DNA from: JAQBQQ01 sp964633955
Lineage (GTDB): Bacteria > Patescibacteriota > Gracilibacteria > Peribacterales > Peribacteraceae
Assembly: GCA_964633955.1 (NCBI GenBank)
Contig: CAZWIA010000004.1
Span: forward strand, 1 to 45,356
Direction: 5' to 3'
DNA: 45,356 nucleotides
Shown here: positions 15,200 to 23,317 of the stretch, in pieces
Numbering within the stretch: the stretch's first letter is position 1
Layout: every line of letters begins with the position of its first letter
Notes under the pieces: generated by a model
What the model saw: only the letters and a program-made list of their open reading frames with translations
Told to the model about the DNA's origin: nothing
The model's database searches: none
Position numbers and translations under genes: made by a program

Positions 15200-16045
15200 A
15201 TGGTCAATACACCAAACGCAAGTGGTGATTCATCACCGGATATCACATCACAAGATGAACCAGACATAAAGCCCGATCCATCGGACATGGCTGCTGTATA
15301 CGATAGTTGCGCCGAACTATTCCAATCACAGGCTCCTGGCCTATTCACCTGGAAAGCAGTGGGAGGTCCAATCTTAAACAGGGCACTTGAATCCTTCTAC
15401 AAGCGGCCTGATTTACCTGCGTTGCAATGGCTTGATGAAGGAAGTGCAAGCGGAAGAATCATTGCGAATTTGATTGCACATGGTGTACCCGCAGAGCAAA
15501 TAGAGGGAGTGGAGATCAGTCCTGACCAAGTGGATCTGGCAAAACGTGCGCTTCCTAAAGTGCATTTTTCTGTTAAGAACATTTCCAAGGATGAACTTGG
15601 ATCAAGCAAGTACGATATAATTACCAGACACATGGTTGATGAACACTTAAGTAACGAAGAGCTAATCGCAGCCTCAAAGAACACACTCTTAGCCCTCAAG
15701 CCGGGCGGTACACTTGTCGTAGTGTTTACTCATCCAGATAGAGTCTTATTCACGGAAAGGCATAAGATCCAAGCTGATGGCTCATACGTCACCACATTCC
15801 CATGGGGCGTAATCGGGACAAACTACTATCGAACAGTCTCACAATACCTGGAGATATTGAAGGAAGCAGGATTCATCATTGTCTCCATTGAGGAAGGACA
15901 GATCACACCCGATGCAGAATCCTTGGATCCAAAAGAATATAGGCGCTACATGGACGCGGGATATGAAGGCTTGAATGTACGATTGGCAGTAGTAGCTCAG
16001 AGACCGACCTCTCCTTCCACATGGCTCCTACTCGGCAGCTTGTAG
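15200..16045 (+). CDS. Class I SAM-dependent methyltransferase, probably acquired
   Basis: The 281-residue product has a Rossmann methyltransferase core. Motif I is degenerate (LDEGSASGRIIANLI, about residues 79-93), then GVEISPDQVDLAK (acidic end of strand 2) and KYDIITRHMVDEHLS. LKPGGTLVVVF is the usual post-IV block, and a C-terminal strand pair follows. The substrate is unknown. Base composition (about 45% GC by eye) and A/T-rich codons differ sharply from neighbours. Together with the adjacent toxin-antitoxin pair and tRNA-Gly this suggests horizontal transfer. The start fits the -10 seven bases upstream. Confidence 0.85.
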   Translation: MVNTPNASGDSSPDITSQDEPDIKPDPSDMAAVYDSCAELFQSQAPGLFTWKAVGGPILNRALESFYKRPDLPALQWLDEGSASGRIIANLIAHGVPAEQIEGVEISPDQVDLAKRALPKVHFSVKNISKDELGSSKYDIITRHMVDEHLSNEELIAASKNTLLALKPGGTLVVVFTHPDRVLFTERHKIQADGSYVTTFPWGVIGTNYYRTVSQYLEILKEAGFIIVSIEEGQITPDAESLDPKEYRRYMDAGYEGLNVRLAVVAQRPTSPSTWLLLGSL

Positions 16046-16170
16046 GACCTGCTCTGCATGGCCAGGAGGCTGGAGATTGCTCATGTTGAAGAATAGTGCA
16101 ATCGAGGCCATGCTTCATCTATCCGCCCCGCCAGCTTTGCAAGATTTGGGGATCCCCTCTAGGATGCCGC

Positions 16171-16192
16171 CCTCAATCCGCGTGGATTGAGG
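16171..16192 (+). promoter_or_regulatory. Hairpin in the pyrE leader
   Basis: CCTCAATCC and GGATTGAGG form a perfect 9-base stem with a GCGT loop, about 40 bases upstream of pyrE. No T-run follows, so it may be a leader structure rather than a terminator. Confidence 0.4.
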
Positions 16193-16233
16193 CCGAGGAC
16201 CGATTCTTCTCATCATCCCAAAGGAGAAAGACA

Positions 16234-16863
16234 ATGACGGAACGGGACATTCTGGAAATCCTGGAACGCGCGAAGGTGGTACTGACTGGCCACTTCGTGT
16301 ACGCCAGCGGGCAGCACGGACGGCAATACATCAACAAGGACCGGCTCTCGATGTATCCGCACATGCTCCAGCCCCTGGCCTACGGACTGGCTTGTCGCAG
16401 CCCTACTGGCACGGATGCACCGCAAGTGGTGGCTGCAACGGCCGTGGGCGCCATCTGCCTGGGCCACCAGGTGGCGTTGCACCTGCGGCACAACCCGCTC
16501 TCCCTCTTTGCGGAGAAGAAGGGCGATACGTTTGTCTTCCAGCGCGGGTACGACCGGGAGATCCGCAGCAAGCGGGTCCTGGTGGTGGAGGACATCCTCA
16601 CCACCGGCGGCTCTGCTCGGAGGATGGTGGAAGCTGTGCACGCAGCGGGCGGCCGCGTGGTGGGTCTGATGGCCCTCTGGAACCGCGGCGGCGTCCGGGC
16701 AGCGGATGTGGGGCTGGATGACATCACTCCTTTCACCTGCCTGCTCCAGCTGCCACTGGACCAATGGCCGGCAGACCAGTGCCCTCTCTGCCTGCAGGGC
16801 GTCCCCGTGAACACGGATGTGGGCCATGGCGCCCGGTTCCTGGAATCGCGCTCCAGGAGCTGA
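16234..16863 (+). CDS. pyrE: Orotate phosphoribosyltransferase
   Basis: PyrE joins orotate to PRPP to give OMP in UMP synthesis. The 209-residue product has the type I PRTase signature RVLVVEDILTTGGSA at about residues 114-128 and the FVYASGQHGRQYINKD substrate-loop region near the N-terminus. The C-terminus (CPLCLQGVPVNTDVGHG) is typical of one PyrE-like subgroup. The ATG at 16234 has a strong Shine-Dalgarno (AAAGGAG, 7 bases spacing), one of few in this window, which decides the start. No other pyrimidine genes are nearby. Confidence 0.9.
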   Translation: MTERDILEILERAKVVLTGHFVYASGQHGRQYINKDRLSMYPHMLQPLAYGLACRSPTGTDAPQVVAATAVGAICLGHQVALHLRHNPLSLFAEKKGDTFVFQRGYDREIRSKRVLVVEDILTTGGSARRMVEAVHAAGGRVVGLMALWNRGGVRAADVGLDDITPFTCLLQLPLDQWPADQCPLCLQGVPVNTDVGHGARFLESRSRS

Positions 16864-16878
16864 TCGGATCCTCTTCAA

Positions 16879-16900
16879 GGGGCGGACACCCGTCCGCCCC
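16879..16900 (+). terminator. Strong hairpin after pyrE
   Basis: GGGGCGGAC and GTCCGCCCC form a perfect 9-base stem with an ACCC loop. The following TATCTTG is only partly T-rich. It lies between convergent pyrE and the response regulator. Confidence 0.6.
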
Positions 16901-16952
16901 TATCTTGTGCACCAACCGACACGCGCGGCCAACCGGATCGCCCCAGGCAGCC

Positions 16953-17330
16953 CTACCGCTTGGCCAGTTCCGCCTGGATGTCGTCGATCACCTCCTTCAG
17001 GGAGATCTTGGCTTTCACGTAGCACTTCAAGGCACCCAGCTCCGTGGCGCGGGTGAGGCTCTCCTCCTGGCTCAGGTTGGTGAACACGTAGACCGGTGTT
17101 CCGGCGTTGTCCGTTGCCCGCATGGCTTCCAGCACGGCGTAGCCGTCAGTGCCCGGCAGGATCAGGTCCAGCAGCACGGCATCGTACCTCTGCTGCTTTA
17201 GCGCATCGATGGCTGACGCCCCGTCCCCGCACAGGATAGTCTCAAATCCGTGCTTCTTGAAGTGGAGTTCCATGGCCTTGGCCAGCATGGTTTCGTCCTC
17301 GGCAATGAGGATCCGGCGCGTATAAGACAT
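16953..17330 (-). CDS. Receiver-only response regulator
   Basis: This 125-residue CheY-like receiver domain has the acidic pair ED (about residues 11-12), the phospho-acceptor Asp in YDAVLLDLILPGTDGY (about 55), the switch Thr/Ser in VFTNLS and the Lys in CYVKAKIS. There is no output domain, so it probably acts by protein contact. It is divergent from the histidine kinase at 17453, the natural partner. TACAAT with an upstream TGC lies eight bases before its ATG. It closely resembles the second lone receiver at 33364. Confidence 0.93.
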   Translation of the reverse strand: MSYTRRILIAEDETMLAKAMELHFKKHGFETILCGDGASAIDALKQQRYDAVLLDLILPGTDGYAVLEAMRATDNAGTPVYVFTNLSQEESLTRATELGALKCYVKAKISLKEVIDDIQAELAKR

Positions 17331-17338
17331 ACCCGGTG

Positions 17339-17347
17339 ATTGTAGCA
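17339..17347 (-). promoter_or_regulatory. Leaderless-type extended -10 (TGCTACAAT), 8 bases from ATG
   Basis: The minus-strand element ends eight bases before the response-regulator ATG at 17330. It is back to back with the kinase promoter about 80 bases away. Confidence 0.7.
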
Positions 17348-17420
17348 GGGATCGGCTGTTCTCTCAATCCCGATCGGCCGGCCGGACGGCCCGCGCCTCC
17401 TGGCCGGAAAGATCATTTCC

Positions 17421-17429
17421 TGCTATAAT
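17421..17429 (+). promoter_or_regulatory. Extended -10 promoter TGCTATAAT of the histidine kinase
   Basis: TTTCC, then TGC plus TATAAT, ends 23 bases before the kinase start. It matches the elements before prgI and the glycosyltransferase. Confidence 0.8.
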
Positions 17430-17452
17430 ATTAGGAAAACGCCGTATCACTC

Positions 17453-18754
17453 ATGCCCACCTGGGAAAACGTCAAACACCCGGCCCTGAGAGAGCGCCTG
17501 CAGGCACTGCCGGCGGAAACCGTCGCGCCGGCCTTCCTGGAGATGATCCGCCAGGCGGACGCCCTGCTTATGGCCCAGCAGGCGGAAGTGGACCAGGTAC
17601 GGAAGACGGCGGAAGAGTGCGCTGTATCCTTCACGGACTACCCGCACCAGCTCCGCACGTGTGAGCAGAACCGGCTCATGTTCCAGCAGGCCGTGGAATC
17701 CTCCATGGATGCGATCGCCTTCATGACCGAACCCGGGACGCTCATGTACGTGAACCCCGCGTGGGAGCGGCTCACCGGCTACAGCAAAGCGGAGTGCCTG
17801 GGCAGCACGCTGGACCTGCTGCGGAGCGGGAAGACCAGCGTGGGTGCGGATGAAGCGCTCAAAGGCGCCTTGCGGGCGCGCCAGCGCTTTCACTCGGAGG
17901 AGATCGTGCACCGGCGCAAGGACGGCACGGAGTTCCACGCCGCAGTCACCGTGTACCCCATCACCGGCGACAACGATTTGCCGCTCAACGTGGTGGTGGA
18001 GAGCGACATCACGGAACGCAAGTTGCAGGACAAATCCCGTGGGGAGTTCGTTTCCCTGGCCAGTCACCAGCTGCGGACCCCGCTCACCTCCATCATCTGG
18101 AACCTAGAGCTCCTGCAGAGCGCGGATGTGGCGCAGATGTCCCGCGACCAGCTCATGAACCTCCTCCAGGGCGCGCACAGGTCCAGCAAGCGCATGGCGG
18201 AGACGATCGACACGCTCATGCAACTCAGCAACCTGGAAGCCGGACGCCTGCAACCCAACTTCACGTACGCCGAACTCACGGGCCTCCTGGAGACCATCCG
18301 TGCGGAACAGCTGCCGGAGTACCTCAAGCGCCAGCATGCCGTGACCATCGATTGCCCCAGGGACTTCACCGTGATCACGGATCCCGTGATCCTGAAGGAG
18401 GTCCTGAGTAACCTGCTCAATAACGCCGTGAAGTACACGCCGTCCGGCGGCCAGATCCGCTTCCATGCCGAGCGCCGGGGGCAGGAGACGGTGGTAGAGG
18501 TGGCGGACAACGGCTACGGCATTCCCATCCACCAGCACGATAAGGTCTTCACCAAGTTCTTCCGGGGGGAGAACGTGCAGTTCATTGAGACGAGCGGTAA
18601 CGGCCTGGGTCTGTACCTGGTCCGGCAGCTCATCTCCCTCCTCCGGGCGCAGATCTCGTTTACCTCAGAGGAGCACAAAGGTACCGCATTCACCATCACC
18701 TTGCCGCCGGATCCGCGAGGGATGCCGGTGGGGGGAACGCAGCCGCAGGGCTGA
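17453..18754 (+). CDS. Soluble PAS-domain sensor histidine kinase
   Basis: The 433-residue kinase has a helical N-terminus (1-70) and a PAS domain with PAC-like end (about 75-190; YVNPAWERLTGYSKAE, VVVESDITERKL). HisKA follows with the H-box SLASHQLRTPLTSI (His about 205), then HATPase with N-box LSNLLNNAVKYT, G1 VADNGYGIP, F-box FTKFFRGE and G2 SGNGLGLYL. No membrane helices are visible, so it senses a cytoplasmic signal. The divergent lone receiver at 16953-17330 is its likely partner; the second lone receiver at 33364 is another candidate. Confidence 0.95.
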   Translation: MPTWENVKHPALRERLQALPAETVAPAFLEMIRQADALLMAQQAEVDQVRKTAEECAVSFTDYPHQLRTCEQNRLMFQQAVESSMDAIAFMTEPGTLMYVNPAWERLTGYSKAECLGSTLDLLRSGKTSVGADEALKGALRARQRFHSEEIVHRRKDGTEFHAAVTVYPITGDNDLPLNVVVESDITERKLQDKSRGEFVSLASHQLRTPLTSIIWNLELLQSADVAQMSRDQLMNLLQGAHRSSKRMAETIDTLMQLSNLEAGRLQPNFTYAELTGLLETIRAEQLPEYLKRQHAVTIDCPRDFTVITDPVILKEVLSNLLNNAVKYTPSGGQIRFHAERRGQETVVEVADNGYGIPIHQHDKVFTKFFRGENVQFIETSGNGLGLYLVRQLISLLRAQISFTSEEHKGTAFTITLPPDPRGMPVGGTQPQG

Positions 18755-18818
18755 ATTCCTAGAACCATTGGTGGATTCCTCCTCGTGGAGCGCGCTGGAT
18801 CAGCGATGGGCCGGCACC

Positions 18819-19349
18819 CTAGAGCCCCAAAAACCGGATCACGAACGCCACCAGCGGATCCGCGTCTCTTCCATAGGCGATCGCGCCGCCAAGCGCACCC
18901 GTGACCGTGATGACGCAGAGCAGGACCGAGCCCACAAGCGCGCTGAACGGCAAGTGCGTGAGACGGAAGGCAAACTTCCGCAACCAGAGCCTGAATCCAG
19001 GCTTCACGGCCGCCAGCGCCAGCTCCTCTGGCGGCTTGATGAACAGGACAACCGCATGGAGCAGTGCAAAGAGGACAGACAACACCAACGTAGCTGTAGC
19101 CCAGAACATATGCGCGTCCAGCAGGGCATCAAACTGCGCGCCTGCGCCGCGGAACTCCGGCTCGATCCCCAATCCCGTCAAGTACCCGCCCACGGACCCC
19201 AATGCCCCCACGATAACGAGGAACGACACGATGGGATATCACGCCGCACGGCGCCGGAGCGGCGGCGGTGTGAAGGCCATGAGCAGGCCGTAGAGCGTAA
19301 TGAGCGCCACCGGGAAGTGGACCACGGCAGGATGCAAATTGACCGTCAT
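18819..19349 (-). pseudogene. DUF2231 membrane protein interrupted by an in-frame TGA
   Basis: The minus-strand frame begins at 19349 with the typical DUF2231 start MTVNLHPAVVHFPVALITLYGLLMAF and runs to RRRAA. It then meets TGA (19239-19241) and continues in the same frame with YPIVSFLVIVGALGSVGGYLTG and two more membrane helices to 18819. With one sense codon, for example TGG (Trp), this would be a normal protein of about 176 residues. Other genes here end in TGA, so recoding is unlikely. A nonsense mutation or a sequencing error is more probable; a GTG at 19229 could restart translation. Confidence 0.8.
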
Positions 19350-19395
19350 GATGCGGAGCCTACCCCTCCCCTCATCCAGGTCCAGGCCTATGTAT

Positions 19396-19410
19396 TGCAA
19401 AAAATTTGCA
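19396..19410. promoter_or_regulatory. Palindromic operator candidate for the metal transporter
   Basis: TGCAAA-AAA-TTTGCA lies in the A/T-rich centre of the intergenic region between the DUF2231 gene and the metal-binding lipoprotein, about 40 bases upstream of the latter. A Zur/DtxR-type regulator would be expected for this operon, but the motif does not match a consensus I know. Confidence 0.45.
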
Positions 19411-19451
19411 TATATGACAGGACGCGCTACGCTGCACGGGAACACGCCGCC

Positions 19452-20348
19452 ATGCGCCACCTCGCCTTCTTCTCCCTCACCGTCCTACTCGCCGGCTGCG
19501 GAACCACCCCCGCCCCCCTGCCGCCGGCGGCGGCACGCGTGCATGTGGCCGCCGCCACCTATCCCCTCGCCTTCCTGGCGGAGCGGATAGCCGCTGACGC
19601 CGTACGCGTGGACCTGCTGACCCCGCCGGGCACTGAGCCGCATGACTTTGAACCAACACCGCAGGACGTGGCACGGATGCAAGATGCCGATCTCCTGCTC
19701 ATCAACGGCGGCGGACTGGACAACTGGGCAGCGCAGATCCCGCTGGAACGTACGGTCCGCGTTTCGCTGTTCGATCAGATCCAGCGCGCCTACCCCACGG
19801 AACAGCTGCTCGCAAAAGACGATCCGCACGCCTGGCTGGATCCCCGCTTGATGCGGAAATACGCTGATGAAGTCAAGCGCGTGATCACTGAAGAGGTTCC
19901 AGGGCAAGAACAGGTTCTCAGGATGATTGACCAAAATGACCAGCTGACTACGGATCTTGAGCGATTGGAGAACGAGTTCGGAGCCGGCCTCACCGCCTGC
20001 CGTACCCGCACCGTCATCACATCGCACGACGCCTTTGGCTACCTGGGCCGCCGCTATGGCCTGAAGATCGTGCCGATCGCCGGACTCTCGCCGGAGGAGG
20101 AGCCGTCCCCCGCTCAGCTCGCGAAAATCACCAAGTTGGCGAAGCAGGCTGGAGTAACCACCGTCTTCACAGAACCGCTGACCGACACCCGCCTGTCAAA
20201 TACCATCGCGCGGGAACTCGGGCTGCAGACTGCCGTCCTCAATCCGATCGAGGGCCTGACGGAAGCCGAGCGCGCAGCCGGTGAGGACTACTTCTCCCTC
20301 ATGCGGAAGAACCTGCAAGCACTGCGGACTGCGCTACACTGTGAGTGA
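19452..20348 (+). CDS. znuA: Metal ABC transporter substrate-binding lipoprotein (ZnuA-like)
   Basis: This cluster A-I solute-binding protein captures Zn(II) or Mn(II). The ATG at 19452 starts a lipoprotein signal (LLAGC, Cys16); the much longer open frame upstream is not coding. Putative ligands are His in GTEPHDFEPT (about 64), DDPHAWLDP (about 126) and TSHDAFGYL (about 192), plus an acidic residue in TVFTEPLTD. The His-rich loop of many zinc-specific ZnuA proteins is absent, so manganese is possible. It heads an operon with the ATPase (ATG two bases after this stop codon begins to be read) and the permease. Confidence 0.92.
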   Translation: MRHLAFFSLTVLLAGCGTTPAPLPPAAARVHVAAATYPLAFLAERIAADAVRVDLLTPPGTEPHDFEPTPQDVARMQDADLLLINGGGLDNWAAQIPLERTVRVSLFDQIQRAYPTEQLLAKDDPHAWLDPRLMRKYADEVKRVITEEVPGQEQVLRMIDQNDQLTTDLERLENEFGAGLTACRTRTVITSHDAFGYLGRRYGLKIVPIAGLSPEEEPSPAQLAKITKLAKQAGVTTVFTEPLTDTRLSNTIARELGLQTAVLNPIEGLTEAERAAGEDYFSLMRKNLQALRTALHCE

Positions 20349-20349
20349 C

Positions 20350-21090
20350 ATGGGGAAGCACTCGAATGAAGCGGCAATTGAACTCCAGGACGTCCACGTG
20401 GGCTTCAGCGGCGTGCCCGTCTTCCGGGGCGTCACCATGCGCACGGATCCGGGCGAGTTCCTGGGGATCATTGGCCCCAACGGCAGCGGCAAGACTACGC
20501 TTCTCCGCCTGCTGGTGGGCCTCCTCACACCGGACCGGGGCAGCGTGCGGCTCTTTGGCCTGGATGCGGGCACTTCCGCCGCCCGCCGCCAGGTGGGCTA
20601 CGTGCCGCAGCGCGTCAGCCAGACGGACCCGGGGTTCCCGGCCACCGTGCGGGAGGTGGTGGAGAGCGGCCGCGCCGCCCGCCTGCCATGGACCGGGCGC
20701 ATGACAACGGCGGACCGGCTGGCCGTGGACCGGGCGCTGGAGGCCGCTGAACTGACCGAGCTCTGCAACCGGCGTGTGATGGAGCTCTCCGGCGGGCAGC
20801 GCCAGCGGGCGTTCATCGCCCGGGCGCTCGCGGGGGACCCCCGGATCCTCATCCTGGATGAGCCGACCGTGGGCGTGGACGCGGCATCCCAGCAGAGCTT
20901 CTTCCAGTTCCTGGAGCACCTGAACAAGGACCGGGGCATCACCGTGGTGTTCGTCTCCCATGACACGCACGCGCTCATGCAGTCCGTCACGTGCGTCCTG
21001 TGCCTCCAAGACGGCGAGCTCTGCAGCTGCACGCTGGAAGATCTCCGCTCACCGCGCCACCTGGCGCACCACCACGCCCATACGCACTGA
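20350..21090 (+). CDS. znuC: Metal ABC transporter ATP-binding protein (ZnuC-like)
   Basis: The 246-residue ATPase energises the zinc/manganese transporter. It has Walker A GPNGSGKTT, the Q-loop (YVPQRVSQ), the signature LSGGQRQR, Walker B ILILDEPT and the H-loop SHDTHAL. The C-terminus is histidine-rich (RHLAHHHAHTH), common in metal transporters and possibly a metal sensor. The ATG at 20350 lies right after the znuA stop (20346-20348). TACACT nine bases upstream could be an internal promoter but lies inside znuA. Confidence 0.94.
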   Translation: MGKHSNEAAIELQDVHVGFSGVPVFRGVTMRTDPGEFLGIIGPNGSGKTTLLRLLVGLLTPDRGSVRLFGLDAGTSAARRQVGYVPQRVSQTDPGFPATVREVVESGRAARLPWTGRMTTADRLAVDRALEAAELTELCNRRVMELSGGQRQRAFIARALAGDPRILILDEPTVGVDAASQQSFFQFLEHLNKDRGITVVFVSHDTHALMQSVTCVLCLQDGELCSCTLEDLRSPRHLAHHHAHTH

Positions 21091-21091
21091 T

Positions 21092-21895
21092 ATGCTCCAG
21101 ATCCTCCAGTACGGCTTCATGCAGCGCGCCATCGTGGCGGGAGTGGTGGTAGGAATCATCGCGCCGCTCATCGGGCTCTTTCTGGTGACCAGGCGCTACA
21201 GCCTGATCGCGGACACGCTCTCCCACCTGGCCCTGGCGGGTGTTGCCGCCGGGGTGCTCCTGGGCATCCCGCCGCTCTTTGCGGCGCTCAGCGTGACGCT
21301 CTTGGGGACCGCTGGACTGGAAGGCCTGCGGCGGAAGGCAGCCGGCGGCGGAGAGAGCTTTTTGGCGCTCTTCCTCTACGGCGGACTGGCCGCCGCCGCC
21401 ATCCTCATGGGCCTCAACCGCGGCCGTGGCTTAAGCGTCCAGAGCCTCCTCTTTGGCAGCATCACCACGGTGACGCCGGGAGACCTCCTCACCATCGTCA
21501 TTCTGGGCATCCTGGTGATCCTGGCCGTTGCCCTCACCTTCCGGCGGCTCTTCCACCTGTCTTTGGACAGCGAGCTGGCGGAAGCCAGCGGCATCCGTAC
21601 CGGCCTCTTAAGCAGCTTGCTCCTCACCCTCACCGCCTTCACCGTGGGGCTGAGCATCCAGGTGGTGGGCGTTTTGCTCATTGGCGCGCTCCTGGTCATT
21701 CCCGTCTTAAGCGCACTGCAGCTGGCGCAGAGCTTCCGCCAAGCCGCCTTCCTGGCCGTCCTCTGCTCCCTCCTGTCCGTCCTCACGGGCCTCTGCATCT
21801 CCGTCTGGCTGGATCTGCCAAGCGGCGGATCGATCGTGCTGGCGGCGCTGGGGGTGTTTGTGGTCTGCTTGATGACCAGAATCGTACGCAGATAA
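21092..21895 (+). CDS. znuB: Metal ABC transporter permease (ZnuB-like)
   Basis: This 267-residue membrane subunit of the metal transporter has about eight hydrophobic segments. It carries the ABC-3 family signatures VTRRYSLIADTLSHLALAGVAAG (about 30-52) and the later LSIQVVGVLLIGALLVIPVLSA. The ATG at 21092 (MLQILQYGFMQRAIVAG) is one base after the ATPase stop. Zinc versus manganese cannot be decided from sequence. Confidence 0.94.
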   Translation: MLQILQYGFMQRAIVAGVVVGIIAPLIGLFLVTRRYSLIADTLSHLALAGVAAGVLLGIPPLFAALSVTLLGTAGLEGLRRKAAGGGESFLALFLYGGLAAAAILMGLNRGRGLSVQSLLFGSITTVTPGDLLTIVILGILVILAVALTFRRLFHLSLDSELAEASGIRTGLLSSLLLTLTAFTVGLSIQVVGVLLIGALLVIPVLSALQLAQSFRQAAFLAVLCSLLSVLTGLCISVWLDLPSGGSIVLAALGVFVVCLMTRIVRR

Positions 21896-21924
21896 AACCC
21901 GAAGCGCGCACATCGATTCTCCGC

Positions 21925-21930
21925 TATACT
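21925..21930 (+). promoter_or_regulatory. Leaderless-type promoter, TATACT 6 bases from ATG
   Basis: TATACT ends six bases before the ATG at 21937, so the transcript should start at the start codon. Confidence 0.65.
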
Positions 21931-21936
21931 GGCCTG

Positions 21937-22227
21937 ATGAAAGATATCCTTCTGAATGTACTAACGGTGTTGTACGGGGCCGGCGGCATCGTCACATTCC
22001 TGGGCTTCCTGCCGACGATTAAGGATTTGTACGTTGGAAAACCCAGTGCGAATACTTGGACCTATATGACATGGACGGTCACGACTCTGCTCGCATCGCT
22101 CTACGGGTTATTCATCCTCAGGAACTTCACCTTCAACATCGTGATCAACCTGCAGCTTGCGGCTTGCATCGCCGTATTGGTACTGAGCATCCGCTTGCAG
22201 CTTCAGAAGCCGCCAGTGAGGCAGTAG
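21937..22227 (+). CDS. Three-helix PQ-loop/SemiSWEET-like membrane protein
   Basis: The 96-residue product has three hydrophobic helices (about 5-28, 42-61, 67-86). The sequence GFLPTIKDLYVGKPSANTWTYMTWTVTTLLASLYGLF recalls the PQ-loop/SemiSWEET pattern of helix 1 end plus helix 2. SemiSWEETs dimerise to move sugars. The family call is tentative, since the classic PQ pair is LPTI here. Base composition is lower in GC than its neighbours. It is outside the zinc operon and has its own start-proximal promoter. Confidence 0.6.
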   Translation: MKDILLNVLTVLYGAGGIVTFLGFLPTIKDLYVGKPSANTWTYMTWTVTTLLASLYGLFILRNFTFNIVINLQLAACIAVLVLSIRLQLQKPPVRQ

Positions 22228-22531
22228 CGACCCATCGCAGCAGCGCTCGTTCGTCGGCACCAGGAGGATTGAGGACGCATCCGCAAATGGCCCGAAAGAC
22301 GCCCGAGACATAAGTCATTTCGCGATCAGTCGTCATAAACGCCATGCGATCCTCCGGCATGTCCGCCTTCGTCTGGATGGCGGACTCCCTGCCCTGTGCG
22401 CCGCATCTCTCACGGAGGGCGCCCTGGCGAACGGGCCAGCCATGAACGGCCTCGCGCCCGCCTGATCCCTCCGCATTGTCTCCCCTCCCCTTCCCCCCTA
22501 CACTACGGCACTCCCGTCTCCTCAGAACCCC
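22228..22531. other. Gene-free 304-base spacer
   Basis: I see no gene or strong structure here. TACACT at 22499-22504, 27 bases before the next ATG, may be a -10 element. Confidence 0.5.
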
Positions 22532-23311
22532 ATGGCGTTCGATCAGCCCGCCCACAAGCCCTTCCCTGCCGTCTTTGGCCGCCAGTCCGGTGCCAATGCG
22601 CCCATGGACGGCGCTGGGTCCACCTTCCGGTACCGTGAACGCGGTGCCAGTGGATCTGACAACCCCGCCCGGAGGAATGACTTCTCCCCCTTCACCAACG
22701 AGCAGCCCCGCCAAGCCGCAGCCGTAGAGACCGGAGACCGTGAGAGCGGGGACCAAGGCGAATCCGACCCGGCTGCCAACCGCCTGGAAGGCGCCCTGCT
22801 GGATGAGCCCACCCCCAAGACGCGCACGCGCCCGCTGTCCCAGCCCGTAAACACGCGGCATGCCGCGTCTCGGGCGGGTGCGTCTCGGGCTCGCGCATCC
22901 CGGGCCGGCGGATCTCGATCGGCCACATCCCGGTCGACAGCCTCCCGCTCTCGCGCGTCTAGATCCCGTACGTCCAAGCCGGCCAGAGCTCCGTCCGCCG
23001 CGTCCCGCGCTGCTCCAGCTCGATCGACGAAGGCCCGATCAGCTGCATCCCGGTCAGCCCCCGTAAAGACGCGGCATGCCGCGTCTCGGGCTGCCGCGTC
23101 TCGGGCTGCCGCGTCTCGATCAGCTGCATCTCGGTCGGCTCCCAGTAAGAAGAAGTCCGCCCGCAAGGGCCTCAAGAAGCTGAAGCTCGCCCGCACTAAG
23201 CCGGGTGGCAGCCGCGGCGGCAAGGCCAAGGCCGGCGGCCGGAAGTCCAAGGGCGGCAAAGCCCCGCGCGGCGGCACCAGGGGCAAGGCGGGGAAGAGAG
23301 GACGGAAGTAG
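22532..23311 (+). CDS. Very basic Ala/Ser/Arg-repeat protein, histone H1-like tail
   Basis: I do not recognise a family for this 259-residue protein. Residues 1-105 are polar and near neutral. Residues about 108-205 are a degenerate repeat of SRAAASR/ASRSRAS units. Residues 206-259 are Lys/Gly/Arg-rich (KKKSARKGLKKLKLARTKP, then GGKAKAGGRKSKGGK). Such tails resemble histone H1-like or nucleoid proteins and RNA-binding tails, so nucleic-acid binding is inferred. Two copies of a GCGGCATGCCGC palindrome lie inside the coding repeat (22853-22868, 23067-23086), each read as RHAAS. The repeat region has probably grown by duplication. Confidence 0.65.
   Translation: MAFDQPAHKPFPAVFGRQSGANAPMDGAGSTFRYRERGASGSDNPARRNDFSPFTNEQPRQAAAVETGDRESGDQGESDPAANRLEGALLDEPTPKTRTRPLSQPVNTRHAASRAGASRARASRAGGSRSATSRSTASRSRASRSRTSKPARAPSAASRAAPARSTKARSAASRSAPVKTRHAASRAAASRAAASRSAASRSAPSKKKSARKGLKKLKLARTKPGGSRGGKAKAGGRKSKGGKAPRGGTRGKAGKRGRK
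22852..23100. repeat. Palindrome ACGCGGCATGCCGCGT, two copies in coding repeat
   Basis: The copies at 22853-22868 (16-base palindrome) and 23067-23086 (20-base perfect palindrome) are each followed by CTCGGGC and further GCCGCGTCTCGG units. A third copy stands outside this gene at 25558-25577. Confidence 0.85.
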
Positions 23312-23317
23312 AACGGC

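Noticed and set aside
19239..19241. TGA read as tryptophan, glycine or selenocysteine (alternative code)
   Set aside because: Many well-defined genes here (rplK, dus, glyA) end in TGA, and no other gene carries an internal TGA. A single mutation or error is simpler.
18585..19451. Long plus-strand frame running into znuA
   Set aside because: It is antisense to the DUF2231 gene, with composition of a shadow frame. The lipoprotein signal fixes the real start at 19452.
22145..22861. Minus-strand frame of 238 codons
   Set aside because: It overlaps two plus-strand genes and has no family features. It is a GC-rich shadow frame.
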